Shown one piece after another: positions 8,501-15,684 of a stretch of 23,253 bases of DNA; the stretch's first letter is position 1; every line of letters begins with the position of its first letter. Made by a program: the position numbers and the translations under genes. Location: the NCBI GenBank assembly GCA_020630115.1, contig JAHDCA010000003.1, positions 1 through 23,253 on the forward strand, given 5' to 3'. The stretch comes from Candidatus Dojkabacteria bacterium (lineage in GTDB: Bacteria; Patescibacteriota; Dojkabacteria; SC72; JAHDCA01). Below the pieces are notes generated by a model. It was not told the origin of the DNA. It worked only from the letters and a program-made list of their open reading frames with translations, and did not search any database.

Positions 8501-9273
8501 GCACGAAATTACTTACCTTCTCACAACTAACGGTTAAGTGTACACCAACTGAAAATTCACTAGGAACTGGTGGACAACTCTACGCTTCAAGTAGTCAAAG
8601 AACTAGTAATGCTGATAATACAGTGATACTTAATGGCTACACTACTCCAGGACTCTACAGAGTTATCAGCTCAACATCTGAGATCGAACAGAATTATCTA
8701 TATATTGATAATCCAGCTATATTAACTTCCGATCAAAGTGTACAGCTTACCATTGAATTGGTTATAGACGACTCGAAGCCTAATCAGGACACTATTTACT
8801 TGGCGCAAGGACTTAATTTTGTATCTTTCCCAAATGCAACTGGTGACGTAATGGCCTCAGAACTTATCTTGATGCTGAATCACCAAGGTGCAGAAGTGGT
8901 TTCTATCTCTGAATTTAACAACGGTCTATGGAATACAACTATCATGCAAGATTCTAAGATCTTTAGTAATGATTTTGCAATTGAAGCAAATAAAGGCTAT
9001 GTAATCCAAGCTAATAATGAAGCTATTGCGATTATTAATTCTGATGAATCGAACTTGCAAAATGAATTTGCATATCAACAAGGATGGAACCTAATTTCTG
9101 GTGGGATAATACCTCAAAACAATTCGTACGATTATCTAAACAATAATTCACATATTAAAATCGTATCACGTTACGAAGATGGATTTTTTAAAGACAATGC
9201 TGTAATGGATAACGAACTTGCTGGTCAAGAATTCCAAATCCGCAACAACGAAAGCTACTTCGTCTGGAGATAA
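5566..9273 (+). CDS. Membrane-anchored secreted lytic transglycosylase with repeat stalk and degenerate amidase-like domain
   Basis: A 1235-aa paralogue of the preceding gene, overlapping it by 17 nt with no clear Shine-Dalgarno, so probably translationally coupled. Order: one N-terminal membrane helix (about 17-36), fibronectin-III-like region (about 40-125), two units of the form W.V.C..G (about 254-262 and 303-310), an SLT module (about 376-527; probable catalytic Glu436 in MTQESRG, then GEIGLMQI), a Cys-rich knot-like stretch (about 561-609), a 10-residue STNPxR repeat region (632-820), a segment resembling a PGRP/amidase_2 fold (about 857-990) without its zinc ligands, and a C-terminal module with two G(L/W)N(F/L) units (about 1082-1235). 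The SLT module starts like its neighbour's (C..NLQ.(Y/F)N..YP...YSLS). Expected to act on peptidoglycan outside the membrane. A perfect hairpin follows 33 nt after the TAA stop. Confidence 0.85.
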   Translation: MNKQIRISLNKFKQLSLQAITFGIFVALFTLAALFQNRYEIEPIIANISATSVDIALINQKEVQSIKVISLPDRQEYIFDNLDSQINLLEINGLDPETEYDFQIIIDNQKKLGLPSATTLALDSKTFTLPNTIHGDIFNKNQNEYLISTTVNGQNHIAKAKDNTWVLNIPYTAQDNLNLQLIDQNGQFQTEIVEPGLAGTNTLIPSDAITKVYTDENADINSTLQEDDSESLFSKLVPKAFAQSSCKGDAVSIWKVTCEDGTQEVEANDCVQETFNNSHENGYARWVYESCPSNNTAVVEQPWQVKCQNGEVIEENRRNIINQFVATYGDNVTLASNTWSAESCASKGGIHGASTTNSTTSSTTSGSSIHDVARNCNSCQANLQEFNSIYPDRNYSLSKLGTGFSNCVLFWAQPIVYYSERYGINPNLLAAQMTQESRGILNRNIGASGEIGLMQIIPRFHPEYSAQEYHNPDINIHYAAKKLSRDIAANGSEEKALRVYQGGPGALTNPGPNNQEYIRKIMPLYNSAKNSTLNPTSINLPQCSAIKPGVTTASTSTNPACFQPDTRGACADNSCDRKIGESCSKDPDTCVYGASCVNGTCQHYYPHGCPVSGQTVTTTTPSTTVTVVSTYSTNPVRSDGNSTNPVRSGGDSTNPQRTSTTQPLERTAGDSTNPTRSGGESTNPLRSDGDSTNPERTNTTQPLERSEGDSTNPTRSEGDSTNPLRSDGDSTNPQRVEIQEPIPGTWEAEVKPNIGTNPIRTTGDSTNPTRTAGNSTNPTRTEGDSTNPVRTAGDSTNPARSEGDSINPLRSAGDSLPPQRYGTVSNNTIETASNSQGEVINLAASTGGLRTQNTPRNIILDMSGNGDIQAISEMYSDPNSATQAHLFVTTDNRAVSFYESTLAVNQNFDQTLKDYYVIEIFGDGTKDFSTITTTQKQMVIDEILSLSESGDISENLNIFAAYEFGNVRSIDEHSLLDVCTKLLTFSQLTVKCTPTENSLGTGGQLYASSSQRTSNADNTVILNGYTTPGLYRVISSTSEIEQNYLYIDNPAILTSDQSVQLTIELVIDDSKPNQDTIYLAQGLNFVSFPNATGDVMASELILMLNHQGAEVVSISEFNNGLWNTTIMQDSKIFSNDFAIEANKGYVIQANNEAIAIINSDESNLQNEFAYQQGWNLISGGIIPQNNSYDYLNNNSHIKIVSRYEDGFFKDNAVMDNELAGQEFQIRNNESYFVWR
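7459..8025 (+). repeat. 30-bp tandem repeat encoding STNPxR[S/T]xGD
   Basis: About 16 units of a 10-residue repeat with consensus STNPxR(S/T)xGD. A higher-order 39-residue block (STNPxRT.TTQPLER..GD followed by two plain units) occurs twice in succession (about 7519-7635 and 7636-7752). One unit is expanded by a VEIQEPIPGTWEAEVKPNIG insertion. Codon use varies among units, so the array is not a very recent expansion. Likely an extended stalk or wall-spanning linker. Confidence 0.9.
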
Positions 9274-9306
9274 ACCCTACCCTTATCTTAAAGGATTATA
9301 ATTAAT

Positions 9307-9345
9307 ACAACCCGCTGTTTAACATTTCGTTAAACAGCGGGTTGT
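9307..9345. terminator. Bidirectional hairpin terminator between convergent genes
   Basis: Seventeen perfectly paired bases (9307-9323 with 9329-9345) close a 5-nt loop, ATTTC. It lies 33 nt after the stop of the + strand wall-enzyme operon and 22 nt after the stop of the - strand isomerase gene. The flanks are AT-rich, but there is no long T-run on either side, so it may act as a bidirectional terminator or a 3'-end stabilising stem. Confidence 0.75.
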
Positions 9346-9367
9346 TAATTTCATAAATGAGAAAAGA

Positions 9368-10336
9368 TTAGATAGCCCAGCCGTACTGCTCCCTAAAGAC
9401 ATTATTAATATCTTCAGGTTTTATAACACCGATCTCAGTTATAAAACCAGTTATGAATTGGTTATTAACGAAATCAAAGCTTGGATTAACCATTCGTAAT
9501 TGTTCAGGGGCCTCCTCCCAAATCTCATTTGCCTCTCTCATCTCAATTTGTGGTTTTTGATATGCAGTAGAGGGGTCGACTTTGAGAACTGAGCTAACAA
9601 CATAGATTGGGACATTTGCGTAATAACTAGCCAAAGCAACTCCCCAACTACCGATTTTGTTAATAGCATCGCCATCCATAGTTATCTCATCAGCTCCGAT
9701 AAGAACAACATCAGGCTTTACAGTACCTCTTCCGATGATGTAACTCTCAACTGCACTATCCGCAATCAAAGTAGTACTTAGACCTGCATCAACCATTGAT
9801 TTAGCTGTAATCCTTCCTTGGAAAAGTGGCCTTGTCTCAGTACAGACAACTTGAAAGTCCCCCATCCTCTGAGCTTGAGCAACGATGACATTCTCGGCAG
9901 TGCTTGAATGACAATGAGTTAGGATCTCATCAGTTTGAGGACCAAGTATATCTTTACCAAATTTAATAATTTCTAATTTCGCATCAGCAATCATTTTCAG
10001 ATATTCTTCGCAGTATTGGTTGATCAGATTTGCTAAAATCTCAATCGTATTCTCATCAGTCGAATTAGTAGAAAGCTTGTATTGAATATATTTCACACCA
10101 TTTTTAGCTAGAGGTTCATTCTCCCTAGCAAGAGCTAATCTTTTCCCTACTTCGAAAACCTCATGTCTAAACTTCGTAACTTCTTGATGGTCTCTAACAC
10201 TATTTCTTACGTATAACTTAATACCTTCAAGTGTAGCTATTGCAACGTTGGTAGCACCTTGAATCCTTACCGCTTTGATATCACCAAGTATCTGCCCAAC
10301 ATCAACGTACTTTCCCCAATCATATTTTTTTCCCAT
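9368..10336 (-). CDS. e2b2: Ribose-1,5-bisphosphate isomerase
   Basis: Predicted to convert ribose-1,5-bisphosphate to ribulose-1,5-bisphosphate, the RuBisCO substrate, downstream of AMP phosphorylase. It belongs to the eIF2B-alpha/methylthioribose-1-phosphate isomerase-like family; 322 aa is the usual length for R15P isomerases. Visible family motifs are VRIQGATN (about 23-30), THCHSS (140-145) with the probable catalytic Cys142, CTETRPLFQGRITAK (165-179), GADEIT (214-219) with the probable catalytic Asp216, and DGDAINKIGS (221-230). The last two are typical of R15P isomerase and close relatives. The start has an AAGAGA Shine-Dalgarno-like sequence about 6 nt upstream and a TATAGT -10 box at 10371-10366. 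Cytoplasmic. A plain eIF2B-like isomerase is the alternative, but AMP phosphorylase nearby supports this call. Confidence 0.92.
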   Translation of the reverse strand: MGKKYDWGKYVDVGQILGDIKAVRIQGATNVAIATLEGIKLYVRNSVRDHQEVTKFRHEVFEVGKRLALARENEPLAKNGVKYIQYKLSTNSTDENTIEILANLINQYCEEYLKMIADAKLEIIKFGKDILGPQTDEILTHCHSSTAENVIVAQAQRMGDFQVVCTETRPLFQGRITAKSMVDAGLSTTLIADSAVESYIIGRGTVKPDVVLIGADEITMDGDAINKIGSWGVALASYYANVPIYVVSSVLKVDPSTAYQKPQIEMREANEIWEEAPEQLRMVNPSFDFVNNQFITGFITEIGVIKPEDINNVFREQYGWAI

Positions 10337-10365
10337 TTAAATCTCTTCATCAATTTAATTTTTCG

Positions 10366-10373
10366 ACTATAAT
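10366..10373. promoter_or_regulatory. Symmetric -10 element shared by divergent genes
   Basis: The octamer ACTATAAT reads TATAAT on the + strand (10368-10373, 9 nt before the protease ATG at 10383) and TATAGT on the - strand (10371-10366, about 30 nt before the isomerase ATG at 10336). One AT-rich core could thus start transcription both ways: leaderless for the protease, with a short leader and Shine-Dalgarno for the isomerase. No good -35 was seen for the + direction. Confidence 0.55.
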
Positions 10374-10382
10374 CCAGTATAG

Positions 10383-11216
10383 ATGAAAAATCGAAATTTT
10401 AAAATTCTTCTAGCAATAGTTTCCTTATTGATAATGTTCACACTTACTGCACTTAGCATATCAAACCCCTATCAGCAGATAGCTACTGAGAGCTCAGGAG
10501 CATTGTTTAACGGTAAAGTAACATCAGATGTCCATCCAAACACTGGATACCTAATTGCTGCTAACAGTTCAATGTGTACAGCTTTAAGACTTAACCAATC
10601 CAATGCACTTACTGCGGATCACTGTATGAACAGTACTCAGGACATTTTCTTCTCCCAAGGTGAGGTCAACTCTCAAAGACTTATACCAGTAGTCACTTCT
10701 GCTAGAAAAGTTAATGGACAAGACCTGAGTATCTTGAACTTAAAAGACCCAGAGATTAATCAGGCACAGATCCAAGAAGAAACAATATTCTTCACTGAGC
10801 CTAAAAAAGGTTGCTACTATGATGTTGTCGCTTATGGCCGCAACAATGATGATAATTCAGTTCGCAGAAGAACTATCTCAGGATGTATAACTGTAATCGA
10901 CAAAGACACCTTTGTACTTGAAGGACAGGACAACACTGGGGTGTGCCTAGGTGATAGCGGAGCTACCATTTTCATCAAGGACTCTGAGATAGCAGTAGGA
11001 GCTATTTCTTCTCTATTTGGCTCTAATCCTGCCTGTGATCAGCCTCACACTGCTCTTGCAGTTAGATATGATTCTTTGCTAGATATGATAGAAGATAAGA
11101 CATCAACAAAGGTCAAGACTATCGAGAATAACTCTTGTTACTTTGCATGCGACCAAAGACTCGATAACTGCAACTTTATCAAAAACGCAGTTTGTAAGGT
11201 TAAAGAGAGATTTTAA
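10383..11216 (+). CDS. Secreted trypsin-like serine protease (S1 family)
   Basis: A 277-aa exported protease. The first 26 or so residues (MKNRNFKILL then a hydrophobic run to about residue 26) form a signal peptide or signal anchor. A complete chymotrypsin-fold triad is visible: His80 in LTADHC, Asp114 in GQDLSILNL and Ser192 in CLGDSGA, with Cys81 probably paired to Cys65 as in trypsins. GAISS (206-210) fits the strand after the nucleophile. A tail with four cysteines (252, 256, 263, 271) is extra to the core fold and may be a small disulfide-bonded module. The ATG is 9 nt after TATAAT, predicting a leaderless mRNA. It converges on the flavodoxin-fold gene with 27 nt between stops. The substrate is unknown; maturation of surface proteins or attack on neighbouring cells are both possible. 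Confidence 0.87.
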   Translation: MKNRNFKILLAIVSLLIMFTLTALSISNPYQQIATESSGALFNGKVTSDVHPNTGYLIAANSSMCTALRLNQSNALTADHCMNSTQDIFFSQGEVNSQRLIPVVTSARKVNGQDLSILNLKDPEINQAQIQEETIFFTEPKKGCYYDVVAYGRNNDDNSVRRRTISGCITVIDKDTFVLEGQDNTGVCLGDSGATIFIKDSEIAVGAISSLFGSNPACDQPHTALAVRYDSLLDMIEDKTSTKVKTIENNSCYFACDQRLDNCNFIKNAVCKVKERF

Positions 11217-11243
11217 GAGACTGAACTTTAGTTTAGGTTTAAG

Positions 11244-11774
11244 CTATTTCAATAACCCTTCAATCTCTTCTTCACTCCTCTTGTACACCTTATCGATCAA
11301 TCGAAGTCCGCGAATATTTATTCCAACGTACATAAAGGTATAAAGAATCATCGCAAAAACCACAGGAGCTCCAGTCAATATAAACAACCACTTAGGCATA
11401 TCAAAAGTCAAAGTAAGCTTTGCTTTTTTCCCACTAAGAAGTTTTATCGGCATCATTCCTCCACCACTCACATTTTTAAATGCAAAACCAGGTGTGAAGA
11501 CCTCATCAAATACTTTTTTAAATTGCCAAGGGATACTCCCCCAATACACTGGTGTGACTATGTGAAGCATATCGGCTTTGCTAATTGCTTCTTGCCATTG
11601 CTCTTTGTTTAAAGCCCCTGACTTCTTAACAGAAATTAATTCTGAAGACTCCTGCTTATCTATATTTTTTTGGTGAATTGAGTTAGCAATTGAAAGCCCT
11701 AATGACTCATCTTTAGGATTTCCACAGATAACTAAATTATTAATTCCTGACTTATTAGACATTTTGATTTTCAT
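11244..11774 (-). CDS. Flavodoxin-fold NAD(P)H-dependent oxidoreductase-like protein
   Basis: A 176-aa protein of the flavodoxin-like fold family that includes quinone reductases and FMN reductases. The N-terminal strand (NLVICGNPKDESLGLSIANS) fits the flavin phosphate-binding loop, and PVYWGSIPWQFKKVFDEVF followed by PGFAF is the hallmark of this family. Residues about 127-150 (from WLFILTGAPV to FMYVGI) are unusually hydrophobic for a soluble member and may touch the membrane. ATG at 11774 was kept as start, but the ATG four codons later (11762) is equally possible; neither has a clear Shine-Dalgarno. It lies 47 nt downstream of the beta-CASP gene on the same strand and is probably co-transcribed. 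The specific substrate cannot be named. Confidence 0.78.
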   Translation of the reverse strand: MKIKMSNKSGINNLVICGNPKDESLGLSIANSIHQKNIDKQESSELISVKKSGALNKEQWQEAISKADMLHIVTPVYWGSIPWQFKKVFDEVFTPGFAFKNVSGGGMMPIKLLSGKKAKLTLTFDMPKWLFILTGAPVVFAMILYTFMYVGINIRGLRLIDKVYKRSEEEIEGLLK

Positions 11775-11821
11775 TAAACTTAAAAATTTCTTTTCAGATC
11801 TTTATGGAACTAGTTTCTCAA

Positions 11822-13270
11822 TTAGTCCATCTGTAGAACCTCATACATATGAGGGACTTTAGCTTCGATCTCCTTGAATTCAGTCATTACAGCTTGTGCA
11901 AAATCAAGTGCAGTTTCTTCCTCCCCATGCATAACAAAAACCTTCTTAGGCTGCTTTTTAAAATGCCTTATCCAACTCAGAAGATCATTACGATCAGCGT
12001 GAGCAGAAAAACCTCCGAGGGTATGAATCTGAGCATTAATCTCAACTTCCTTACCTTTAATCCGAGTACCTGGTACCCTATCTACGATCCTTCGACCAAG
12101 AGTCCCCGGCACCTGAAATCCTACAAAGATAACATGCGTGTTTGGCTTGTGTACATGGTTATAAAGGTGATGAATAACCCTACCACCAGTACACATACCG
12201 CTACCTGCCATAACAAGCATACCTGACTGACTCACAAGCCTCTTACTTTCTTCAGCATGCTCTGTAAATTTAAGTTTGGGAAAGCTAAATGGATCATCAC
12301 CACTTTCTTTAAGTTCAGTAGCCTCTTTATCATAGAATTGAGGATACTTTTTAAAAACCTCTGTCGCTTTAATTGCCATCGGTGAGTCAAGATAAACTGG
12401 CAAAGATAACTTCCCACTCTCTTCAAATTCGTTGATTTCATACAAAAGCTCTTGAGCTCTTTCAATAGCGAAAGTAGGCATAATTGCAATCCCATTATCG
12501 TCAGAAACCCTCTTTAAGATTGAGTAAAGTTCATCAACAGTATCCTTCTTAGATTTGTGTAATCGATTACCATAAGTTGATTCAATAAATACGTAGTCTG
12601 CCTCATCAATAAACATTGCATCTTTAACAATCTTTTGACTCTTATGTCCTAGATCACCACTAAAAATTATCTTAACAGGTCTTTCAGTTGTATCGGCCCT
12701 ATCAACCCATACTTCAAAGATAACACTCCCTAAGATATGACCAGATTCTCTCATCATGATCTTAACACCCTCACCAACTTGGATCTGAGTATTTACAGGA
12801 TATGTCTCAAAATGTGGCATCAAGTCCCGAACATCTTTTTCTTCAAATATTGGTGCATGTTTCTCGTACAGCAATCCTTGTGCGGAGTAGTCCTCATCAC
12901 TGTTGTACTTCCTCTTCTTTTCAGTTTTAGCTTCCCACCTCTTGAAATCCTCTGATTGAATATAAGCAGCATCAAGCATCACAATCTCAGCAAGATCCCT
13001 CGTTGGATCAGTGCTTATTACCCTACCTCTAAAACCCTCTTTATACATCTTAGCCAAACGACCACAGTGATCAAAATGAGCATGTGTTAAAAGCACAAAT
13101 TCAATTTCAGAAGGCTCAAATGGAAAATCTTCACGATTCTTAGCATCAAGTTCATCAGAACCTTGGAATGCTCCACAGTCTACAACAAATTTAAACTTAC
13201 CCGTATCTACTACATAGCAAGAACCAGTTACCGTTCTAGCTGCTCCACAAGGTTGTACAGTTACTGACAT
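11822..13270 (-). CDS. Beta-CASP metallo-beta-lactamase RNA-processing nuclease
   Basis: A 482-aa member of the metallo-beta-lactamase/beta-CASP family (Ysh1-like, COG1236 type), predicted to cleave RNA as a two-zinc endo- or exonuclease. It begins with GAARTVTGSCY (9-19), typical of the family start. THAHFDH (62-68) supplies zinc ligands; MRESGHILGS and SGDLG are further lactamase motifs. The beta-CASP part shows ESTYGNR, GMCTGGRVIHHLY, GFQVPGTLGRR and GFSAHADRNDLLSW, with the conserved His of the final motif. I chose the ATG at 13270 because the family starts just before GAARTVTGS; an in-frame TTG at 13309 would add 13 residues with no support. It is divergent from the EEP-domain gene and precedes the flavodoxin-fold gene. 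Cytoplasmic; role in mRNA decay or rRNA processing inferred. Confidence 0.9.
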   Translation of the reverse strand: MSVTVQPCGAARTVTGSCYVVDTGKFKFVVDCGAFQGSDELDAKNREDFPFEPSEIEFVLLTHAHFDHCGRLAKMYKEGFRGRVISTDPTRDLAEIVMLDAAYIQSEDFKRWEAKTEKKRKYNSDEDYSAQGLLYEKHAPIFEEKDVRDLMPHFETYPVNTQIQVGEGVKIMMRESGHILGSVIFEVWVDRADTTERPVKIIFSGDLGHKSQKIVKDAMFIDEADYVFIESTYGNRLHKSKKDTVDELYSILKRVSDDNGIAIMPTFAIERAQELLYEINEFEESGKLSLPVYLDSPMAIKATEVFKKYPQFYDKEATELKESGDDPFSFPKLKFTEHAEESKRLVSQSGMLVMAGSGMCTGGRVIHHLYNHVHKPNTHVIFVGFQVPGTLGRRIVDRVPGTRIKGKEVEINAQIHTLGGFSAHADRNDLLSWIRHFKKQPKKVFVMHGEEETALDFAQAVMTEFKEIEAKVPHMYEVLQMD

Positions 13271-13302
13271 TAATAATTTTCGTAATATTATCTGTAATAA
13301 TC

Positions 13303-13319
13303 TGCACAAATTACGTGCA
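13303..13319. promoter_or_regulatory. Inverted repeat in divergent promoter region
   Basis: TGCAC-AAATTAC-GTGCA is a 5-bp inverted repeat with a 7-nt spacer, in the 73-bp gap between the ATGs of the beta-CASP and EEP-domain genes. It sits near the expected -35 position of the + strand promoter, so it could bind a dimeric regulator; it is short enough to be chance. Confidence 0.3.
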
Positions 13320-13328
13320 AATATCTAA

Positions 13329-13334
13329 TATAAT
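13329..13334 (+). promoter_or_regulatory. -10 box of EEP-domain gene
   Basis: A perfect TATAAT lies 9 nt before the ATG at 13344, again predicting a leaderless mRNA. No convincing -35 is seen at the usual spacing. Confidence 0.6.
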
Positions 13335-13343
13335 CTATAGCAT

Positions 13344-14246
13344 ATGAAACGAGCAGTCAATCAGGTCTTAACGCTACTGAAGTTCTACATCAGCTATTCA
13401 AACCCCCTTATTATCTTAACGATAATCTTCTCTCTAACTACAATACTCTTTTCTGGACATTCATACTGGCTTGATCTCTTCTCACACTTTCAACTTCAAT
13501 ACCAAGTAACCCTACTACTCATATCGCTAATATCAATAGTACAATGTAGATCCTTAAAGGCTCCAATACTCGCACTCATTTATTGCATCGCAATATTTAT
13601 AACCTTTGGGCAGCATGATTTGTTGGAAGAATATGACAATACAGTCAATTCAGAGGTGATCTTCTGGAATACCAATTATTTTCACTACGACCAGCTAGAC
13701 AAAGCCAAATACTTATCCGAACACCAAGATTCAATTATTGCCCTGACCGAAAGCAATGAAGTGCTAGTTGATGAATTAGTATCTAGAGGTTTTACTAATC
13801 AGCTTTCATATTACGACAAGGGGTATTCGTGTGCCATACTCTCCCAACAGCCCCCCAAAGAGACTCAAATAATCAACGAGATATACCCCATCTGCATCGC
13901 AAGTTACGAAGATTTTGAGCTTATAATTGCTCACCCAACTCCACCCTACACACCTAAAAGCAGAGAAGATCAGATCGATTACTTTGCCCAAATAAACAAA
14001 CTTATAAATCAATATATCAAAGACTCAAAGAACTACTTGCTTGTAGCAGATCTGAACTCAACCCCCTACTCACAAACTTACCGTAAATATTTTAACTTTG
14101 ATAAAAGCGAAGCTCTATCATCTTGGCACCACAAATCAATTTTTCAACTCCCACTAGATCATGCTTTTAGCAACCTAGATATAAAAGTCACTAAAGATGT
14201 GGTTGAGTACTCTGACCACCTACCTCTTCATATCGAAGTTGAGTGA
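13344..14246 (+). CDS. Membrane protein with endonuclease/exonuclease/phosphatase (EEP) domain
   Basis: A 300-aa protein with three N-terminal membrane helices (about 21-37, 53-67 and 72-90) followed by an EEP-fold domain (about 104-300). Metal and catalytic motifs are visible: FWNTNYF (Asn109/Asn111), ALTESNE (Glu136), IAHPTPP (His197), VADLNSTP (Asp236/Asn238), LDHAFSN (Asp272/His273) and YSDHLPL (Asp291/His292). The family includes nucleases, sphingomyelinases and inositol phosphatases; DLN in place of the nuclease-typical GDFN and the membrane anchor do not settle the substrate. Bacterial members with this layout face the outside, so a role on external DNA or lipid is possible. The TGA stop lies 4 nt from the stop of convergent cca, with no terminator between. 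Confidence 0.85.
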   Translation: MKRAVNQVLTLLKFYISYSNPLIILTIIFSLTTILFSGHSYWLDLFSHFQLQYQVTLLLISLISIVQCRSLKAPILALIYCIAIFITFGQHDLLEEYDNTVNSEVIFWNTNYFHYDQLDKAKYLSEHQDSIIALTESNEVLVDELVSRGFTNQLSYYDKGYSCAILSQQPPKETQIINEIYPICIASYEDFELIIAHPTPPYTPKSREDQIDYFAQINKLINQYIKDSKNYLLVADLNSTPYSQTYRKYFNFDKSEALSSWHHKSIFQLPLDHAFSNLDIKVTKDVVEYSDHLPLHIEVE

Positions 14247-14250
14247 TTGG

Positions 14251-15684
14251 TCAAACTAGAAACTCTCTACGAACAATCTCCTCCAACTTCTCTTTTGAAT
14301 TTATAATCGGATCATCAAATACCCTCTCAAGTAATTCCTTCATGACCTCCCCGACTTTTGGTCCTTTTGGTATACCAAGCTCGATAAGATCATGTCCAGT
14401 AATATCGAGGTCATCAACTGAAAGAGCCATATCTTTAACTCTAACATCAGCAATCCTTTGCTCAAGCGCTTGAATCTCTTCTGGTTGGAATGAAGTCTTA
14501 GGGTTACCCTCTGCATCAGCAATCCTCAAAGCGAAAAGATCTTCTAGATTATGTTCACCAACCCTAGCGATAAATCTTCTGATAGCTGCATCACTCCATT
14601 GGTGATCGAGTACATTCTTCCTCTCCTCCTCAGACAAACCATCATGGACATATGGATAGAAGAACATATGATTAGCAATTAGCAGCATGACTCGTTTAAT
14701 CTCATTTTTAGGGAATCTCAATCGCTTCATTATCTCGTAAGCCATCCTCGCCCCCATCGTATCATGCCCGTAAAAGTGTCCGTCCTTTGTATCGCACCGC
14801 GGCTTTGCTACATCATGAAGAAGTGCTGCCATCTTGATACGATCTGGTGCGACATCACAAGTCCTAAGTGAATGGTTATATACGTCATCAGCATGACCTA
14901 TTTTCTGCTCAACATCACGACCTTCTAGAAGTTCTGGCATGAAAAGCTCTAGCAATCCTGTTGCCCTCATTAACTCAATACCGTAAGAAGGCTGTGGAGA
15001 TCGTTTTAACATCTTCATTAACTCATCCCTAACCCTCTCCATTGAGACCATCTTAGCAACTGGTAGCGCCTGACCTATTGCATTGAAAGTCTCTGTTTCA
15101 ATCTCAAAGCCAAATTGACTAGCCATCCTACAAGCTTTATAAGCCCTTAACCCATCTTCGCTAAATCTCTCAAGAGGTGTACCAACCGCCCTTACAGTCT
15201 TCAACCCCAGGTCAACCAGTCCACCAAAAGGATCATATATATCCCACTCTCTTTCTTTATCAAAATCATCTTGGAAAACCTGATTATGCAGATCTATCGC
15301 CATAGCATTAAATCTAAAGTCTCTTCTACCAAGATCCTTATCAATCTCCTCAACAAATTCTATCTTCGAAGGCCATCGGCCATCAATATACTGTTCCTCA
15401 CTCCTAAAGGTCGTGACCTGAACTTCCTTATTCTCGCCATACTCATCTTGAACTAACGCAGTAATTGTTCCAAACCGAGCACCTGTTGATACAGCCTTTG
15501 GAAATATCGTTAGCATATAGTCCGGTTTACAGTTAGTAGCCAAATCCCAGTCATCAGGAGTTCTTCCATCAAGTGCAAGATCTCTAACTGCACCTCCAAC
15601 TAACCAGCATTGATACCCTTCTTTAGTTAACATCCTTGCTGTTTTCTGAACCTCAGCAGGAATTCTGAATTTTACTTTTGTCAT
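14251..15684 (-). CDS. cca: tRNA nucleotidyltransferase (CCA-adding type) with HD domain
   Basis: Predicted to add or repair the 3' CCA end of tRNAs. The class II nucleotidyltransferase head is clear: WLVGGAVRDLALDG (27-40), the metal-binding DWD (45-47), RRDFRFNAMAID (120-131). An HD-type domain follows with LLHDVAKP (288-295, His290/Asp291). The 477-aa length fits bacterial CCA enzymes with an HD domain. I chose the ATG at 15684, preceded by a GGAG Shine-Dalgarno; the in-frame TTG at 15714 would add ten unrelated residues. The start lies inside the end of the upstream surface-protein gene (32-nt overlap), so the two are translationally coupled although their functions look unrelated. Poly(A) polymerase is the alternative and cannot be excluded from sequence alone. 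Cytoplasmic. Confidence 0.93.
   Translation of the reverse strand: MTKVKFRIPAEVQKTARMLTKEGYQCWLVGGAVRDLALDGRTPDDWDLATNCKPDYMLTIFPKAVSTGARFGTITALVQDEYGENKEVQVTTFRSEEQYIDGRWPSKIEFVEEIDKDLGRRDFRFNAMAIDLHNQVFQDDFDKEREWDIYDPFGGLVDLGLKTVRAVGTPLERFSEDGLRAYKACRMASQFGFEIETETFNAIGQALPVAKMVSMERVRDELMKMLKRSPQPSYGIELMRATGLLELFMPELLEGRDVEQKIGHADDVYNHSLRTCDVAPDRIKMAALLHDVAKPRCDTKDGHFYGHDTMGARMAYEIMKRLRFPKNEIKRVMLLIANHMFFYPYVHDGLSEEERKNVLDHQWSDAAIRRFIARVGEHNLEDLFALRIADAEGNPKTSFQPEEIQALEQRIADVRVKDMALSVDDLDITGHDLIELGIPKGPKVGEVMKELLERVFDDPIINSKEKLEEIVRREFLV

Noticed and set aside
13271..13309. TTG at 13309 as start of the beta-CASP nuclease
   Set aside because: Adds 13 non-conserved residues; the family begins just before GAARTVTGS, matching ATG 13270.
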